64,000 bases of DNA. It comes from Lophium mytilinum. Its lineage: Eukaryota > Ascomycota > Dothideomycetes > Mytilinidiales > Mytilinidiaceae. The notes beneath the pieces were generated by a model. That model was not told the DNA's origin and did not search any database. It saw only the letters and a program-made list of their open reading frames with translations. Made by a program: the position numbers and the translations under genes. The stretch lies in contig MU004187.1 in NCBI GenBank assembly GCA_010093605.1, positions 1,372,018-1,436,017 on the forward strand, written 5' to 3'. This document shows positions 1 to 10,717 of the stretch, in pieces (the stretch's first letter is position 1; each line of letters begins with the position of its first letter).

Positions 1-680
1 CCCAGCGTTTCCTCAGGACTCTTCCGCCATCGCTTCTGAAAATTGCGAACTCATCCTTCTTGAGTGCAACCAGTGCCAGCATTACGCGCAACGTACCAAA
101 AACCCCTAACAAGAAAACGCGCAAGTCTGCGCATGCTCCGGTGCAACAAGCACCCATCAAAGACACCCGGAGAGAGTCCATAATGCTTATGGACCAGGTC
201 TTGCCCACTGGCAGTGCTCTCTCTCTCGCCGCCAACAACCCAACAAATCCCCACCACGAAACTGCTGTGCACATGAAGAAAGTCTTAAGCATTGCCGAAC
301 GAGAACGACGAAATGCTTTCGACGAACGTCTCACCTTCGCCATCTGGGACCGTGCCACTTCCAATGCCAACCCAGCTACCGATCTGATGGTCTGCCTCGA
401 AACACGGCAGACGATCGGTTTTAGATACGAGGATATCACTCGCGGCGTCGTCATCCACCACGGCAGCAAGGACTCCCGCGTGCCCGTCGACAACGTGCGT
501 TGGCTCGGTCGCCTCATGCGCAGATGCGAGGTTCGCATCATCGATGGCGAGCAGCATGGTCTCATGGCCAGTGCTGTTGTCATGGGCAATGTTCTCACCG
601 AAGTCGCTAAAGAGTGGGAAGATTGGACCGCTGTGGTGCAAGCTGGTGGCAAGAACGCAGACAAGCGTGGCTCGCACTAG
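1..680 (+). CDS. alpha/beta hydrolase, C-terminal part (5' end outside window)
   Basis: The frame is open from the left edge to the TAG at 678-680, so this is the last exon (or last part) of a gene that starts upstream; no start codon can be assigned here. The final ~60 residues carry the end of an alpha/beta-hydrolase fold: a strand ending HHGSKDSRVP, which supplies the acidic catalytic residue, then DGEQHGLMAS with the catalytic histidine, then the closing helix. The nucleophile elbow must lie to the left. The stretch before it (roughly the first 70 codons) is Ser/Pro/Lys-rich and probably disordered or a lid. Substrate cannot be told. I am confident of the fold, not of the specific function. 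Confidence 0.75.
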   Translation, partial: QRFLRTLPPSLLKIANSSFLSATSASITRNVPKTPNKKTRKSAHAPVQQAPIKDTRRESIMLMDQVLPTGSALSLAANNPTNPHHETAVHMKKVLSIAERERRNAFDERLTFAIWDRATSNANPATDLMVCLETRQTIGFRYEDITRGVVIHHGSKDSRVPVDNVRWLGRLMRRCEVRIIDGEQHGLMASAVVMGNVLTEVAKEWEDWTAVVQAGGKNADKRGSH

Positions 681-2115
681 CCTTTCCTCGATCATTGCAC
701 GATACCTCTACGCCTGTTTAAATCCTACGGACCTATGTACGGAACTTACGAAGCATTTGCGGAAACGCAGGACAGGAGAGATATTCGACACCGTCGACTA
801 CACGGCCTTGTTCCTAGGACCTTCACGCTATATCACGAGCTTCCTGATTCCCTGACTTTATCCTGAGTTGCGCCGACTTTAATCCTCTTTTTCTTGTGTG
901 CTTAATCTCTTATGTATACTCCTTACCTTTCTCTTCTCTTCTTCCACTCTTCTTTTCTTTACTTTACCCGTTTTCCTATGACGCGGCGTCGACGAGCGGA
1001 TACCCTTTGCATATTTAGGACCTTTGGGCGCGGGCACCTTTGTGGGGGAACTAATTGCCGTTGTGCCTTACTTGCTCGGTAAAGGCATACTATAAGGACT
1101 GGATCGTCCGATGTATGAGCTGTAATAAATGTCTTCGGACAAGAGTTGAGACTCGAGCTTCCTTCCCTGTGATAGCTAAATAACATTCAGCCGTGACTGA
1201 CGGCTGTGATATCGAGCTTCAAATTCAAGCACGAAAAACGACGAGCCATTTTTGGCTTTGAATATTAGGGCAAAATCTATCGTCAGCCCATAAGTGGAAT
1301 TATTCGCCCTGCGCCTTTCCTCGTTCCCTCCCGCCCCCTTCCCTCGTCTTAGCGTCCTCTAGTCCCTTTGATGTCACACGCCATTACTCCCATTACTCCC
1401 ATTACTCCCATTACTCCCATTACTCCCATTACTCCCATTACTCCCATTACTCCCATTCCTCCCATTACTCCCATTACTCCCATTACTCCCATTGCTCCCA
1501 TTACTCCCATTACTCCCATTACTCCCATTACTCCCATTACATCACACCATCGCCGGCTCCGGTTTCGCCCCCTAATCCTCAAACGTTTATTAGAACATTG
1601 CCGGTGCGGTTCAATTTGTCAGTTCTTGCACTAAATACGTCCTTTAACAGACCACGCTTTCATGAAGCTGTAGCTAATCTTCGTTTCCTGGTTGCCAATG
1701 GTGTTCCTCGAGGTTTGACGTATGTTATCGACAATCGTGCGGTTTTGCTGACTTCTAGGCTGCCACCATTTGCCCATTTTGGGTAATAGCAGTATATGCA
1801 GCCTCTCATTGGCTCCTTCACTAGTCAGTGTTGGAATACTGTACAGTAGCACTCCAACCGGAAGATACGGCGAACGTTACAGCAGGGTACTTCGGTAAAT
1901 AATCTGTTGTCGGACCTAGTTTTGCTAGGGTATAAGCGACCATTTAACTTCCTTCCCATCCGGGGAATGATCTGAGTGATGCATGCATCTATTCATATAT
2001 CGGGGTTGTCCCACTTCAATTCCGACCTCGAGCTTACAGAACCTTTCTCTTCAGTGCCATTGCTGCGGTCAAGAGCCAGGCTGAAGTTCAAATTGTTGCA
2101 TGTTCGTCAATAATC
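681..2115. other. intergenic region without a supported gene
   Basis: About 1.4 kb between the hydrolase stop and the carboxypeptidase start. It holds pyrimidine-rich stretches near 900-960 and the 9-bp tandem repeat described separately. The open frames across it are explained by the repeat or are short and without recognisable motifs. I see no gene. Confidence 0.6.
1381..1541. repeat. 9-bp tandem repeat, unit CCCATTACT, about 17-18 copies
   Basis: Uninterrupted array of the 9-mer CCCATTACT. Only two variant units are visible: one with CCT and one with GCT in place of ACT (near 1457 and 1493). Because 9 is a multiple of 3, the array is open as an Ile-Thr-Pro-type repeat on one strand and a Met-Gly-Val-type repeat on the other, which produces artefactual open frames. 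It lies in intergenic DNA about 700 bp beyond the hydrolase stop. Confidence 0.95.
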
Positions 2116-3884
2116 ATGTGGGCAAGTAACTGGGCTGCATTATTGGAGGCCGTGACTTTGATTGCCTCGCCCATCGTCCAGGTCGAAGCAGCCCATACTC
2201 TTCGAGCTCAGAATGCCTCAATCTGCGATGCAGGCACGAAACAATACACTGGCACAGTTGATGTTGGAACCGGAAAGAGCTTGTTCTTTTGTGTGTGCAC
2301 GAGAAGGCCCTCCAATACCGAGATGTATCCGCTGACCTCCAATATTTAGGGTTCTATGAGAGCAGAAACGACCCCAAAAATGACCCTCTGATTCTTTGGA
2401 TGACTGGGTAATATGATCCTCGCACGTAGTGATTATTCCGGCTGCTTCTGACTACAATAGGGGCCCGGGTGGCTCTTCATTGCTTGGCGCCTTCACTGAA
2501 CTGGGACCGTGTCTGCTTAATGCGGATAGCAGCTCTACGCACTACAACAACTACAGCTGGGTCAACAATGCCAATTTGGTTTTCTTAGAGTAAGAATGCC
2601 ATTTCCGTCTTCGACATCCACCTCTTCAACTCTCATTCATCTTCAAACTCCCTGTTCCTTCAAATATGCCTCCTAACGCCTCCCGTTCAACCAGTCAACC
2701 CGCCGGCGCAGGCTTCTCAAACACCACCTCGGAAGCCGCGCTCGTCGGCAACCTCGCGTCAGGCTCCGTCGACTTCAACACCTTCCTAAACCTCTTCTTC
2801 ACCGAAGTCTTCCCCCAGTACGCCTCCAACGCCTTCCACATCGCCGGAGAATCCTACTCAGGCCACTACATCCCGTACTACGTGACGTATATCGAGAAGC
2901 TAAAAGCGACGAACTCCTCCGCCGCATTCCCCGGCGTTATCGAATCCATCATGCTGTTCGATGCAGCCGTCGACTCGTTCTCCGCGCTCGACACGGGCTA
3001 CTACGACATGCTCTGCGAAGGCCCTGCAGGGGATATCTTCAACCAGACGTATTGCGATGCTATGGCTAACGCGGTGCCGGAGGTGGAGCGGCAGGCGGAG
3101 ATGTGTAGAGAGACGTATAACGCGACGTATTGTTTAGAGGCGCAAGGGTATTCGAGCGATGTGCTGGAGAAAGGGTTTAATGAGTTGGTGGATTTGGGGA
3201 TTAGGAATCCGTATCATCGTATGTGCCAGATTTGGAGTTTTTCTTCAAGCTTCTTTTTCTTGAGGTTATGCTGATTTGATGCGTTTCCAGTCTACCGCGG
3301 TTGCATACAGGAGCCCCTCTGCCTTCCCGCGGATGCCGGTAATCTGACCGTATATTTCAACAAGCCGGAGATCCAGGCCATGCTTGGGTATAGCGACTAT
3401 TTCTACAGCCCTACCAACGACACCATCGTCGTCGGCTTCATAGAAAGTGGCGATGAAACCATCCCCGCGAATCGTGAGATGACTTACATCTTGAACCAAA
3501 CCGCTATCGACGTTCTCGTAGTGAACGGGGTGCTTGACATAGCCGGTGAGCTTCTCCCCAATTAGTTTCCAGTCAAAGGAACTAGACTCACTGACCAAAA
3601 TAGTCAACCTCCCCGCTCAAAAGCGTATCTACGACGAACACATTCCGTGGAAGAATCAAGCCAAGTTTCGGACCCACTCGTACGTTGACTGGTTCTATGA
3701 CAAGCATGATGCGAATTCGACGACGCCGGTGAGGACGAAGGGCGGGCAGACGAAGAATACTGATGGCTTAGTCTTTGTGACTGTGGACGATGCAGGGCAT
3801 ATGGCGCCAGCAGATCAGAAAGAGGCGGTGGAGTCGGTGGTCAAACTCTGGATTCAGGGGAAGATTGGCGACTTGGTTGGGTAA
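2116..3884 (+). CDS. serine carboxypeptidase, S10 family (carboxypeptidase Y-like)
   Basis: Six exons give a continuous 473-residue product: 2116-2290, 2350-2407, 2461-2589, 2695-3218, 3291-3545, 3604-3884; phases agree at every junction. Secreted or vacuolar peptidase that removes C-terminal residues. The start gives a hydrophobic N-terminus that could be a signal peptide, but the usual propeptide is short or missing, so the true start could lie upstream. Catalytic triad: Ser174 in GESYSGHY, Asp378 in NGVLD, His446 in AGHMAPADQ. Several NxT/NxS sites fit a secreted glycoprotein. The substrate-binding motif normally written NGGPGCSS reads TGGPGGSS here, so specificity may differ from classical carboxypeptidases. 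Confidence 0.88.
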
Positions 3885-4275
3885 GCGAGTGATGGATGGT
3901 AGCCTGTGAGAGAGAATCAGGAGCGCAAGATAATCCCCCTAGGTGATAGTAAAGTTGGCTCTGTGTAGATTTCTTAGACATGTAGATTGTGTGACGAGTC
4001 CGGATGAAACAAGAATACTAGAAAGATCTGCGCCATAATTGACGGAACTGAAATTCCATTAGCTCACTTGTACAGAGCATTTGAGGTCGTCGAAAATGCA
4101 ATGGTCCCTGTTGATAGTTTTAAAAATGTGCAGAACATGATCGAAGTGCGGTAAGATACCATAAAGGTCAAGGAAGTGGAAATGCAAAACATGACCGATG
4201 TTGATGAAGTTTGAGAAAAAGATCCAGAATGTTGAATACAGGGTTTCCCAAGGTAGTCATCAGTAGCTGAATATC
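3885..4275. other. convergent 3' region
   Basis: About 390 bp between the carboxypeptidase stop and the stop of the oppositely oriented Cys/Met enzyme gene. It presumably holds both 3' UTRs. No gene or repeat is seen. Confidence 0.5.
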
Positions 4276-5639
4276 CTACTTAGTGTCCATTGCCTTCAGC
4301 CCCTCAATGATATCAACCCGCAGATCATTCCAGTCTTCAATACCTATACTCACTCGCAACATCGTATCTTCGACTGTATTGTCGCTCATCCGCCGCCACT
4401 CGATCAGTGACTCTACACCGCCGAGGCTCGTAGCATGATGGAACAAGTTTAGCTTGCTAGGGAATGACCTAGCAGCAGTCGAGTCCGCCAACCAAATAGA
4501 GAACACCGCGGGTCCGCCGTTCGGCATCTGCTTAGCCAAAAAGCTATCCTTCTGTAGACTGGAATGAGTGACCTTCACCACATGCTGCTTCACCAGATCA
4601 GCTTCTTCCCCTGTGATCGACCCCTTGATACAGCCATCGAGCCAGGCGACTAGATTATCCGCATTCTTGCTCTGTCTCTGTACTCGCAACTCCATTGTCC
4701 TAATACTCCGGACCCCAAGCCAGCCCTCTAGGTTGCCCATGACGCCTCCCAGGAACAGCCTTTCTAGTCTCATCTCAAGGGCCCTCTTGTTGCCCTCAAC
4801 GTCCGGCTTCACAGCCAGTATCCCACACAGCATGTCGGAGTGCCCGCCGACATACTTCGTCCCGGAGTGCATGACCACATCCGCGCCCCAGGCGAACGGG
4901 TCTTGCAGCTGTGGCGGCCCAAACGTCGAGTCGACGCTGAACAACGCGCCTCGAGCATGAGCACGCTTCGCGTACTTCTCGATATCATACGCCTCGCCCG
5001 TAGGATTGAGCCTTCCATATCTGTCAGCCCGAATCAGTCGAACCTTGGCTAGGTTGAAGCTTACGGCGTTTCTAGATGAACCAGATCTCCTTTCCCTAGG
5101 CCGGCTTTATCCCATTCCTCGTCGCTGGCATGCAGATCAACCGTCTTTACGCCATGCATCTTCTTGTGCAGAGAAATGACCCCATGGCACCCGTGATACC
5201 CGCCTGAGATGGCAATGACCTTGGGAACCACGCTCACCAGCAAGCCATGGAACGCCGCAAGGCCACTAGCGTACGTCACGACATTGGTGGATAGCTTCGT
5301 GGTGGCAGTGTCGGTAAAACCGGGGAAGAGGAGTGGTGCGAGGGCGGTTTCGAGGCGACTGGCATTCGGGCTCGCGAGACGGGAGTATACCAGTGGCGCA
5401 TCTGTACCAAGGATCTCGGGCGAAAGGTCTTCTTCTGATGTTGGGGCGGGTACGAGTTCAAGGGGGTCAGAGGGGTAGCGGTAGGTGGTGGACTAGACGT
5501 GGGGGCACAATTAGCACGCGCGTGAAAAGGAGGGTTTCGGTGTGTATACCAAGTGTATTGGCGGCGCTACGTCTGTCGTCTTGCTGCAAATATCATCGGC
5601 GTGGATGGCGAGGGTCGCTGGTTGGTAGTTCTGTGACAT
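4276..5639 (-). CDS. PLP-dependent Cys/Met-metabolism enzyme (cystathionine gamma-synthase/lyase family)
   Basis: Three exons on the minus strand (5639-5550, 5492-5065, 5020-4276) join in frame to 420 residues, the usual family size. Fold-type I PLP enzyme of the trans-sulfuration group, which makes or cleaves thioether amino acids. Lys228 in HSGTKYVGGHSD is the Schiff-base lysine; SVDSTFGPP supplies the Asp that pairs with the pyridine nitrogen; SLGGVESL is the conserved C-terminal loop. The start ATG (5637-5639) begins MSQNYQPATLAIHADD, as in fungal relatives. Fungi carry several paralogues (gamma-synthase, beta- and gamma-lyases, Yhr112c-like); the N-terminus looks closest to the Yhr112c-like group, but I cannot fix the reaction. 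Confidence 0.87.
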
Positions 5640-6295
5640 ACTGATAATGTATGTCCTTTTTACATGTATAGCGGCACTGTATAGTTCTAATAGACGTTGA
5701 GGGCTTTTCAGAGTCCAATTGATTGTCTCAAGATGAATGAATGAGTGTGCCTTTTGTCGTACTGCGCGAGAGGGAGGCAATGGGGAAGGGAGATATGAAG
5801 AAGCTATGTACAAATATCGTCGCGGAGCATTTCACGCCCTTCACCCTACTGTACGATATCGGGCCACGCTGTTAGTGGGACGGAGCCAAACAAGCAAGCC
5901 GCATCATATGGGATTACCTATCGCGGATGGCGTGCGAGAAGGGATGGAGTGGTATGAGTGGGCCATCGCGGGCCGTGTCACGGTTCTGGAGCAGGCTCTG
6001 CGACCTGATTATAATTCGTTAATGACGCGGCGATGCTCCGGTGATGCGGGGTACATTTGCCCCTCCATGAGCTGACGAAAATTTTCAGGGTCGAGCACGA
6101 CAAGATAGGTTGCCATCACCATCTGTGCACATTTGATAGTATACAGAGGATAGATTGAGTAGCTGGGGGTAGTTTGGCTGTCATGGACTGTGTCGTCCCT
6201 ACTACCGGATCCGTAACTTTTCAAGCCAGCTGCTTCCGTCGACCTACTGCTCCCTTCCTACGCCTGCACTCCATGCTCCGCCCGTGAGCTTGTAT
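5640..6295. other. intergenic region without a supported gene
   Basis: About 650 bp between the start of the Cys/Met enzyme gene and the stop of the cyclophilin gene. It must contain the promoter of the former and the 3' UTR of the latter. The open frames here have no recognisable motif. Confidence 0.5.
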
Positions 6296-7235
6296 CTACT
6301 GCTGGCCCGCATCGACAATGGTGACGGCAGCCTTGGGGGTACCGGAACCGCTGCCGACGGCCTCAATGGCCCTGACGATCTTGTACGAAGCAACGTCACC
6401 GTCCGGCACTTGGCCGAAGACGACGTGCTTCGAGTCGAGCCAGCTGGTGACGACCGTGGTAACGAAGAACTGGGAGCCGTTGCTGTTTCAGGAGGTTAAT
6501 TAGGGTGATTCAAGACCATGGCGCTCAGGCTGATTTGGGTGCTTACGTGTTGGGTCCAGCGTTGGCCATGGACAGTAGGAAGGGCTTGTTGTGCTTCAAC
6601 TTGAAGTTCTCGTCGGCGAACTTCTCGCCGTAGATGGACTTTCCACCAGTGCCCTGTTGATCATGTGTTAGCCGGTCGGTCTCATGTACGACCTAAAACC
6701 ATGCAGCGAGCTCGGTGAATGTCAGGACTTACGTTGCCACGGGTGAAGTCACCGCCCTGGAGCATGAAGTCTGGGATCACACGGTGGAACTTAGATCCCT
6801 TGTAACCGTAGCCCTTCTCGCCGGTGCAGAGAGCACGGAAGTTCTCGGCCGTCTTGGGGACGACATCATCGAAGAGCTCGAAGTTGATGCGGCCGGACTG
6901 AGCTGTAGACACTGCGTTAGCAATTGATGGATGGAAGTGAGGGCCGAGGGCATTGAGATGATTCGACGATGCTGGATGTGATGGCGCAAGCGTCATCTGA
7001 GGAGGGGCGGAGTGAGGGCAAAGGAACGCTTACATGTGGTTGAGCCGGTCTTGGTGATCTTGCCGTTGGAGTCGACGTCGACCTCCGGGCCGGTCCAGGT
7101 AACGTCGAAGAAGACTTTGATGACCATATTGGGATTGGTTGTGGAGAAGAATCGAGATGTTGGTTTGTGGTGGAGGGGGGAGCGGAATAGAAGAGAACCT
7201 TTGGAACTGAGGGGCATGGTGGGGTATTTGAGCAT
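6296..7235 (-). CDS. cyclophilin-type peptidyl-prolyl cis-trans isomerase, probably dual-targeted
   Basis: Four exons on the minus strand: 7235 (or 7127)-7034, 6902-6733, 6653-6547, 6482-6296. They give 221 residues from the first ATG or 185 from the ATG at 7125-7127. Catalyses proline isomerisation and is the cyclosporin A target. [16 protein letters not shown] holds the catalytic Arg, and [12 protein letters not shown] holds the Trp that contacts cyclosporin. The 36 residues before MVIKVFF are Ser/Arg/Lys-rich with no acidic residue and end SRFFSTT, a typical matrix-protease site, so the long form looks mitochondrial and the short form cytosolic. One gene giving both forms is known for Neurospora cyclophilin. 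A pair of CACGTG sites lies just upstream. Confidence 0.92.
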
Positions 7236-7246
7236 CGCGGCTGGGG

Positions 7247-7263
7247 CACGTGATGGTCACGTG
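7247..7263. promoter_or_regulatory. pair of CACGTG (E-box) motifs upstream of the cyclophilin gene
   Basis: CACGTG occurs at 7247-7252 and 7258-7263, 11 bp apart, about one helical turn. Such sites bind bHLH regulators of the Cbf1 type. They sit only 12-28 bp upstream of the long-form ATG, so transcription set by them could begin on either side of that ATG. The regulatory role is inferred. Confidence 0.4.
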
Positions 7264-7671
7264 TGCTAAAACCAAGGTTAGCACGTCACCAGCCACCAGG
7301 GGCCGCTTTGCATCAATGCAGCTGCCCTGTAACCTCGGGTGTTCCCAGGTTCGGGATCCTTCAGATGAAGATGGCTTCTGTGGAGAGGCAGAGACGAACT
7401 CACGAAGGGCGCTGGAGCTGGACCGAAGCTGGGAGCTGGGAGCTAGGGACGATCGGACGCTGCGGCAGAGAAACTGCAAAGGACGCAGCGGGACTATGCA
7501 ATGGCAAGGGAGATGTTCTAATAGTACAGTAATGAACAGCGATGCAGACGTCTGTATACTGATGAAAGCAATGGCACAATAATGGAGAAGATTTTGGGCC
7601 AGCCCCTACTAATAGGATACCTAGCTAACGCACAAGCCAGCCCGTGACATGCCTTGAGCGCCACGCTAGGC

Positions 7672-8322
7672 ACGAAAAAGGTGGCACTTTCAATCAAGCA
7701 TTTCAATACCGTCTGAGGTGCCCCGTACAGCTGTTAGGCTTGCCAAAGCTGGTGTTTCATGAATAGCTATACAATACTGGAGGACCTCAAACCGCAAACA
7801 TAGAAATGGTGGGTGCGTGGAGTGTATTAACAAGTTTCCACGTAACCCAGAAGTAAGAGGTTCTACCAACGTTCTTAGCTTTAAGAATGCATTGAGGCAC
7901 CATAGACAGCGGCAGACAGGTATATAGAAGGCAGCACGCGGGGTTTATAAAAGGTGGCACTTTATTCTGCCTTTTTATATCTCTCTGCCGCTGCATGCAG
8001 TGCTTTCATCCTTCCGAAGATTTAGACAAGATTAAAACTCTTAGGTTTAGGCTATACAGAAACCTGTCAAGGCACTCTAAGCAGTGGCAGACAGGTGCAC
8101 CTACCTACTAGGTAGAATAGCCATAAGATAGCGTGGTAGAATATATAAGTGGTAGTAGAAATTAGCAGTCCGCGAATCTATAGCGTATACCCACTAGCTG
8201 TAAGCTTGTTCAGCACCATTAGAGGTCCTTTAATATGCTATTGTTACTTATGAAAGCCAACTTTGGCAAGCCTGATAGCTCTCTAGACCTCCAGCAGACA
8301 TGCTAGTTTGATGTGACACTTT
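7672..8322. mobile_element. non-coding fold-back (MITE-like) element with long imperfect inverted ends
   Basis: The segment at 7730-7759 matches the reverse complement of 8251-8280 (core AGGCTTGCCAAAG, with mostly transition differences). Weaker inverted similarity extends inward (GGACCTC at both sides) and outward to about 7672 and 8322. Inside is a second inverted pair, 7907-7934 with 7967-7993 (CTGCC...CTGCCGCTG), and direct repeats: AAAGGTGGCACTTT at 7677-7690 and 7950-7963, and a 28-bp segment at 7894-7921 similar to 8069-8096. No coding frame is present. This fits a decayed non-autonomous DNA element in the cyclophilin-ENT3 intergenic space. Exact ends and target duplication are not resolved. 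Confidence 0.5.
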
Positions 8323-8421
8323 TCTTTCTGCCCAGCGGGCTAGGGCCCGCGCGAGAATAAGCCACCTCCCCGTCGCCTTTCATAAACCCCCCGACGACAG
8401 AGCCTCCTGCCGCCACGCAAG

Positions 8422-10308
8422 ATGGATTTCTCCAGTTTGAAGGACAAAGTGAGCAATCTCACGCTCTACGACCTCAAGGCGGGCGTGCGACAGGTCCAAA
8501 ATGGTGAGTGGCTCCTGGCGTGGCCAACCGCTTCAGTCGCTGGAGATGCTAACTACTCTTCAAGCCGTAATGAACTACACTGAGTGAGCATATCCGCATT
8601 TCTCTATCCTTTCGCCTCTCTCGCCGCTGTCAGAAGCCCTCCCGGGCTTCAACGAGCGTCCTCATAAGCCCTTGATCAATCGCCGCCCCTGCCTCTGCGA
8701 CCTCGAGAATCAATATGTGGCTAACTCCCTGTCTTCAGGATGGAGGCGAAGGTTCGCGAGGCCACAAACAACGAGCCCTGGGGCGCCTCCTCGTCTTTGA
8801 TGCAAGAAATTGCAAATGGAACATACAACTAGTGAGCAGGGCGCGAACTCATATCATACCTTCGCGAGACTGACCGCAATAGCCAATTGCTTAATGAGAT
8901 CATGCCCATGATATATAAGCGCTTCACGGAGAAAGCGGCGGAGGAGTGGCGGCAGATTTACAAAGTAGGAAACAATCTCTTTGATTTCTGGCCTTCCTGG
9001 CTAACTATATAGGCCCTTCAATTACTTGAGTTCCTCATCAAGAACGGGTCTGAACGAGTAATTGACGATGCGCGGTCACACCTCTCCCTCCTGAAGATGC
9101 TCCGGCAGTTCCACTTTATAGACCTAAACGGCAAAGATCAAGGAATTAACGTACGCAACCGTTCGAAGGAGCTGGCGGAGCTTCTTAGCGATGTCGAAAG
9201 AATCCGATCCGAACGAAAGAAAGCCAGGACCACAAGAAACAAATACGGCGGTGTCGAGGGCGGTATGGGCGTAGGCATGGGAGGAAGTATGGGAGGCAGC
9301 ATGTCAGGAGGAGGCGGAGGCGGAGGAGGGGGAAGCCGGTACGGAGGCTTTGGCAGCGAAGAAGCTAGCGGCTATGGAGCCTATAGCGGAGGCGTCTATG
9401 GCGATGGCGGCGGATTTGGAGGCAATACTGGAGGCTTCTCAGACGCCTCAAGTCGAAGAGACCGTTTCGAGGAATACGACGAGTACGACGAGGGAGCCGT
9501 CGCTGCGCCAGGCCGCAGGAAAGCGGATGCCCCGTCAGCCTCAACTGCTGTAAAGCGGGAAGCGAAGAAAGCCGAGCCTCCCAAGCCGAAGGAACCGGAA
9601 GTTGATCTGTTCTCGTTTGGCGACGATGATCCAGCGCCCGCGTCTACATCTAGTGGCAAGCAAAAAGCAGCGGCAATCACCGATTTTGGAGCAGACGACG
9701 ACGATTTTGACGATTTCCAGGCCGCGCCACCGCCAGCAGCAGCACCTACATCGCAGGCGTCTTTCAGCATTGCACCGCCGGGATCCACGTCAACTACTAC
9801 CTCATCGACTCAATATGCCCAGCCTCAACCTCGCTCTGGCACTCAAGGGGCAAATATCAATGATCTCTTCGCCTCCATCTCTCCGCCTCCAAGTAACGCA
9901 ACAGCGTCGCCAGCTCTTGCATCTGCGTTTTCTCCTCCAGCTATACCACAGCAATCGCAGCCTTACCGTCCCGCCGGATTCCAGTCTGCTCAGCCAAACT
10001 ACTTCACTTCCGTGCCCCTTGCGGCCAATAGCACCCCGGTTTCGAGTACCACCACCCCTGGAGTCATGTCTCCTTCTATTGCCAAAAGCACTCCCGGGGC
10101 TAAACCGTCTGGCGGGGATGCGTTTAGCTCATTGCTTAGCGGAACTGCTATTAAGAAGACTGGCACACCGACCCAGAGAGTCACATTAGCGGATATGGCC
10201 AAGCAGAAGTCTACCGCAGGGATCTGGGGTGCGCCATCTTCTACCAGTGCCAGCCAGCCTGGCGCTGCACCAAAGGCTGGCAACGGTCTTGACGATCTAT
10301 TAGGTTGA
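8422..10308 (+). CDS. ENT3: Ent3-like epsin (ENTH-domain clathrin adaptor)
   Basis: Five exons: 8422-8503, 8565-8583, 8739-8831, 8883-8964, 9013-10308, giving 523 residues. The second exon is only 19 nt. Adaptor for clathrin-coated carriers between trans-Golgi and endosomes. Residues 1 to about 150 form the ENTH domain; hallmark strings are NYTEMEAKVREATN, EPWGASS and GINVRNRSKEL, closest to yeast Ent3. The remainder is disordered: a Gly-rich stretch, then acidic-phenylalanine motifs (DLFSFGDDD and DDDDFDDFQ) of the kind that bind gamma-ear domains of GGA/AP-1, then a Pro/Ser/Thr-rich tail ending DDLLG. The start is set by the MDFSSLKDKV N-terminus and the spliced frame. Confidence 0.92.
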
Positions 10309-10717
10309 TGTAATTTGAGTCTTATTGTCGTTACTATTCGAAAGCATGGCGCGATAAGGTAACGGGGTTTGAATATTGCACGATGGGGAGAAAGGAAAAG
10401 GGGCAAGCCTAGTAACTAGATTGAACCACTTCAGAATGAATTTCGAAATACGTCCTACATTTCCGTGCACTATGTAATTCGTTATTTGGCAGGTAACAGG
10501 GCAGGGACGCCCCTCTTTTTGTCCTCTTGGCTTCGACTTATGCAATGAATTGTGAATGTCTGATCGTGGACATAAAATGGCGGGGTGGTATATTACACGT
10601 GACGGGCGGCCAAATCTCGGGTTTCACTTAAATCGACTCCGACTCATCCAATTCTACAGAGGCACTGAACTTTGATACAGACCTAAAAAGCAGAGACATA
10701 CGGACCAGACGACAATC
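10309..10717. other. ENT3-FRS2 intergenic region with one CACGTG site
   Basis: About 400 bp that serve as ENT3 3' region and FRS2 promoter. A CACGTG motif lies at 10596-10601, about 120 bp before the FRS2 start. Nothing else is recognised. Confidence 0.4.

Noticed and set aside
1349-1634. Open frames encoding Ile-Thr-Pro or Met-Gly-Val repeats
   Set aside because: They are produced by the 9-bp tandem array, whose period is a multiple of three, and are open on both strands.
5737-6075. 112-codon frame upstream of the Cys/Met enzyme
   Set aside because: No motif, unusual composition, and it lies in the space expected for a promoter and 3' UTR.
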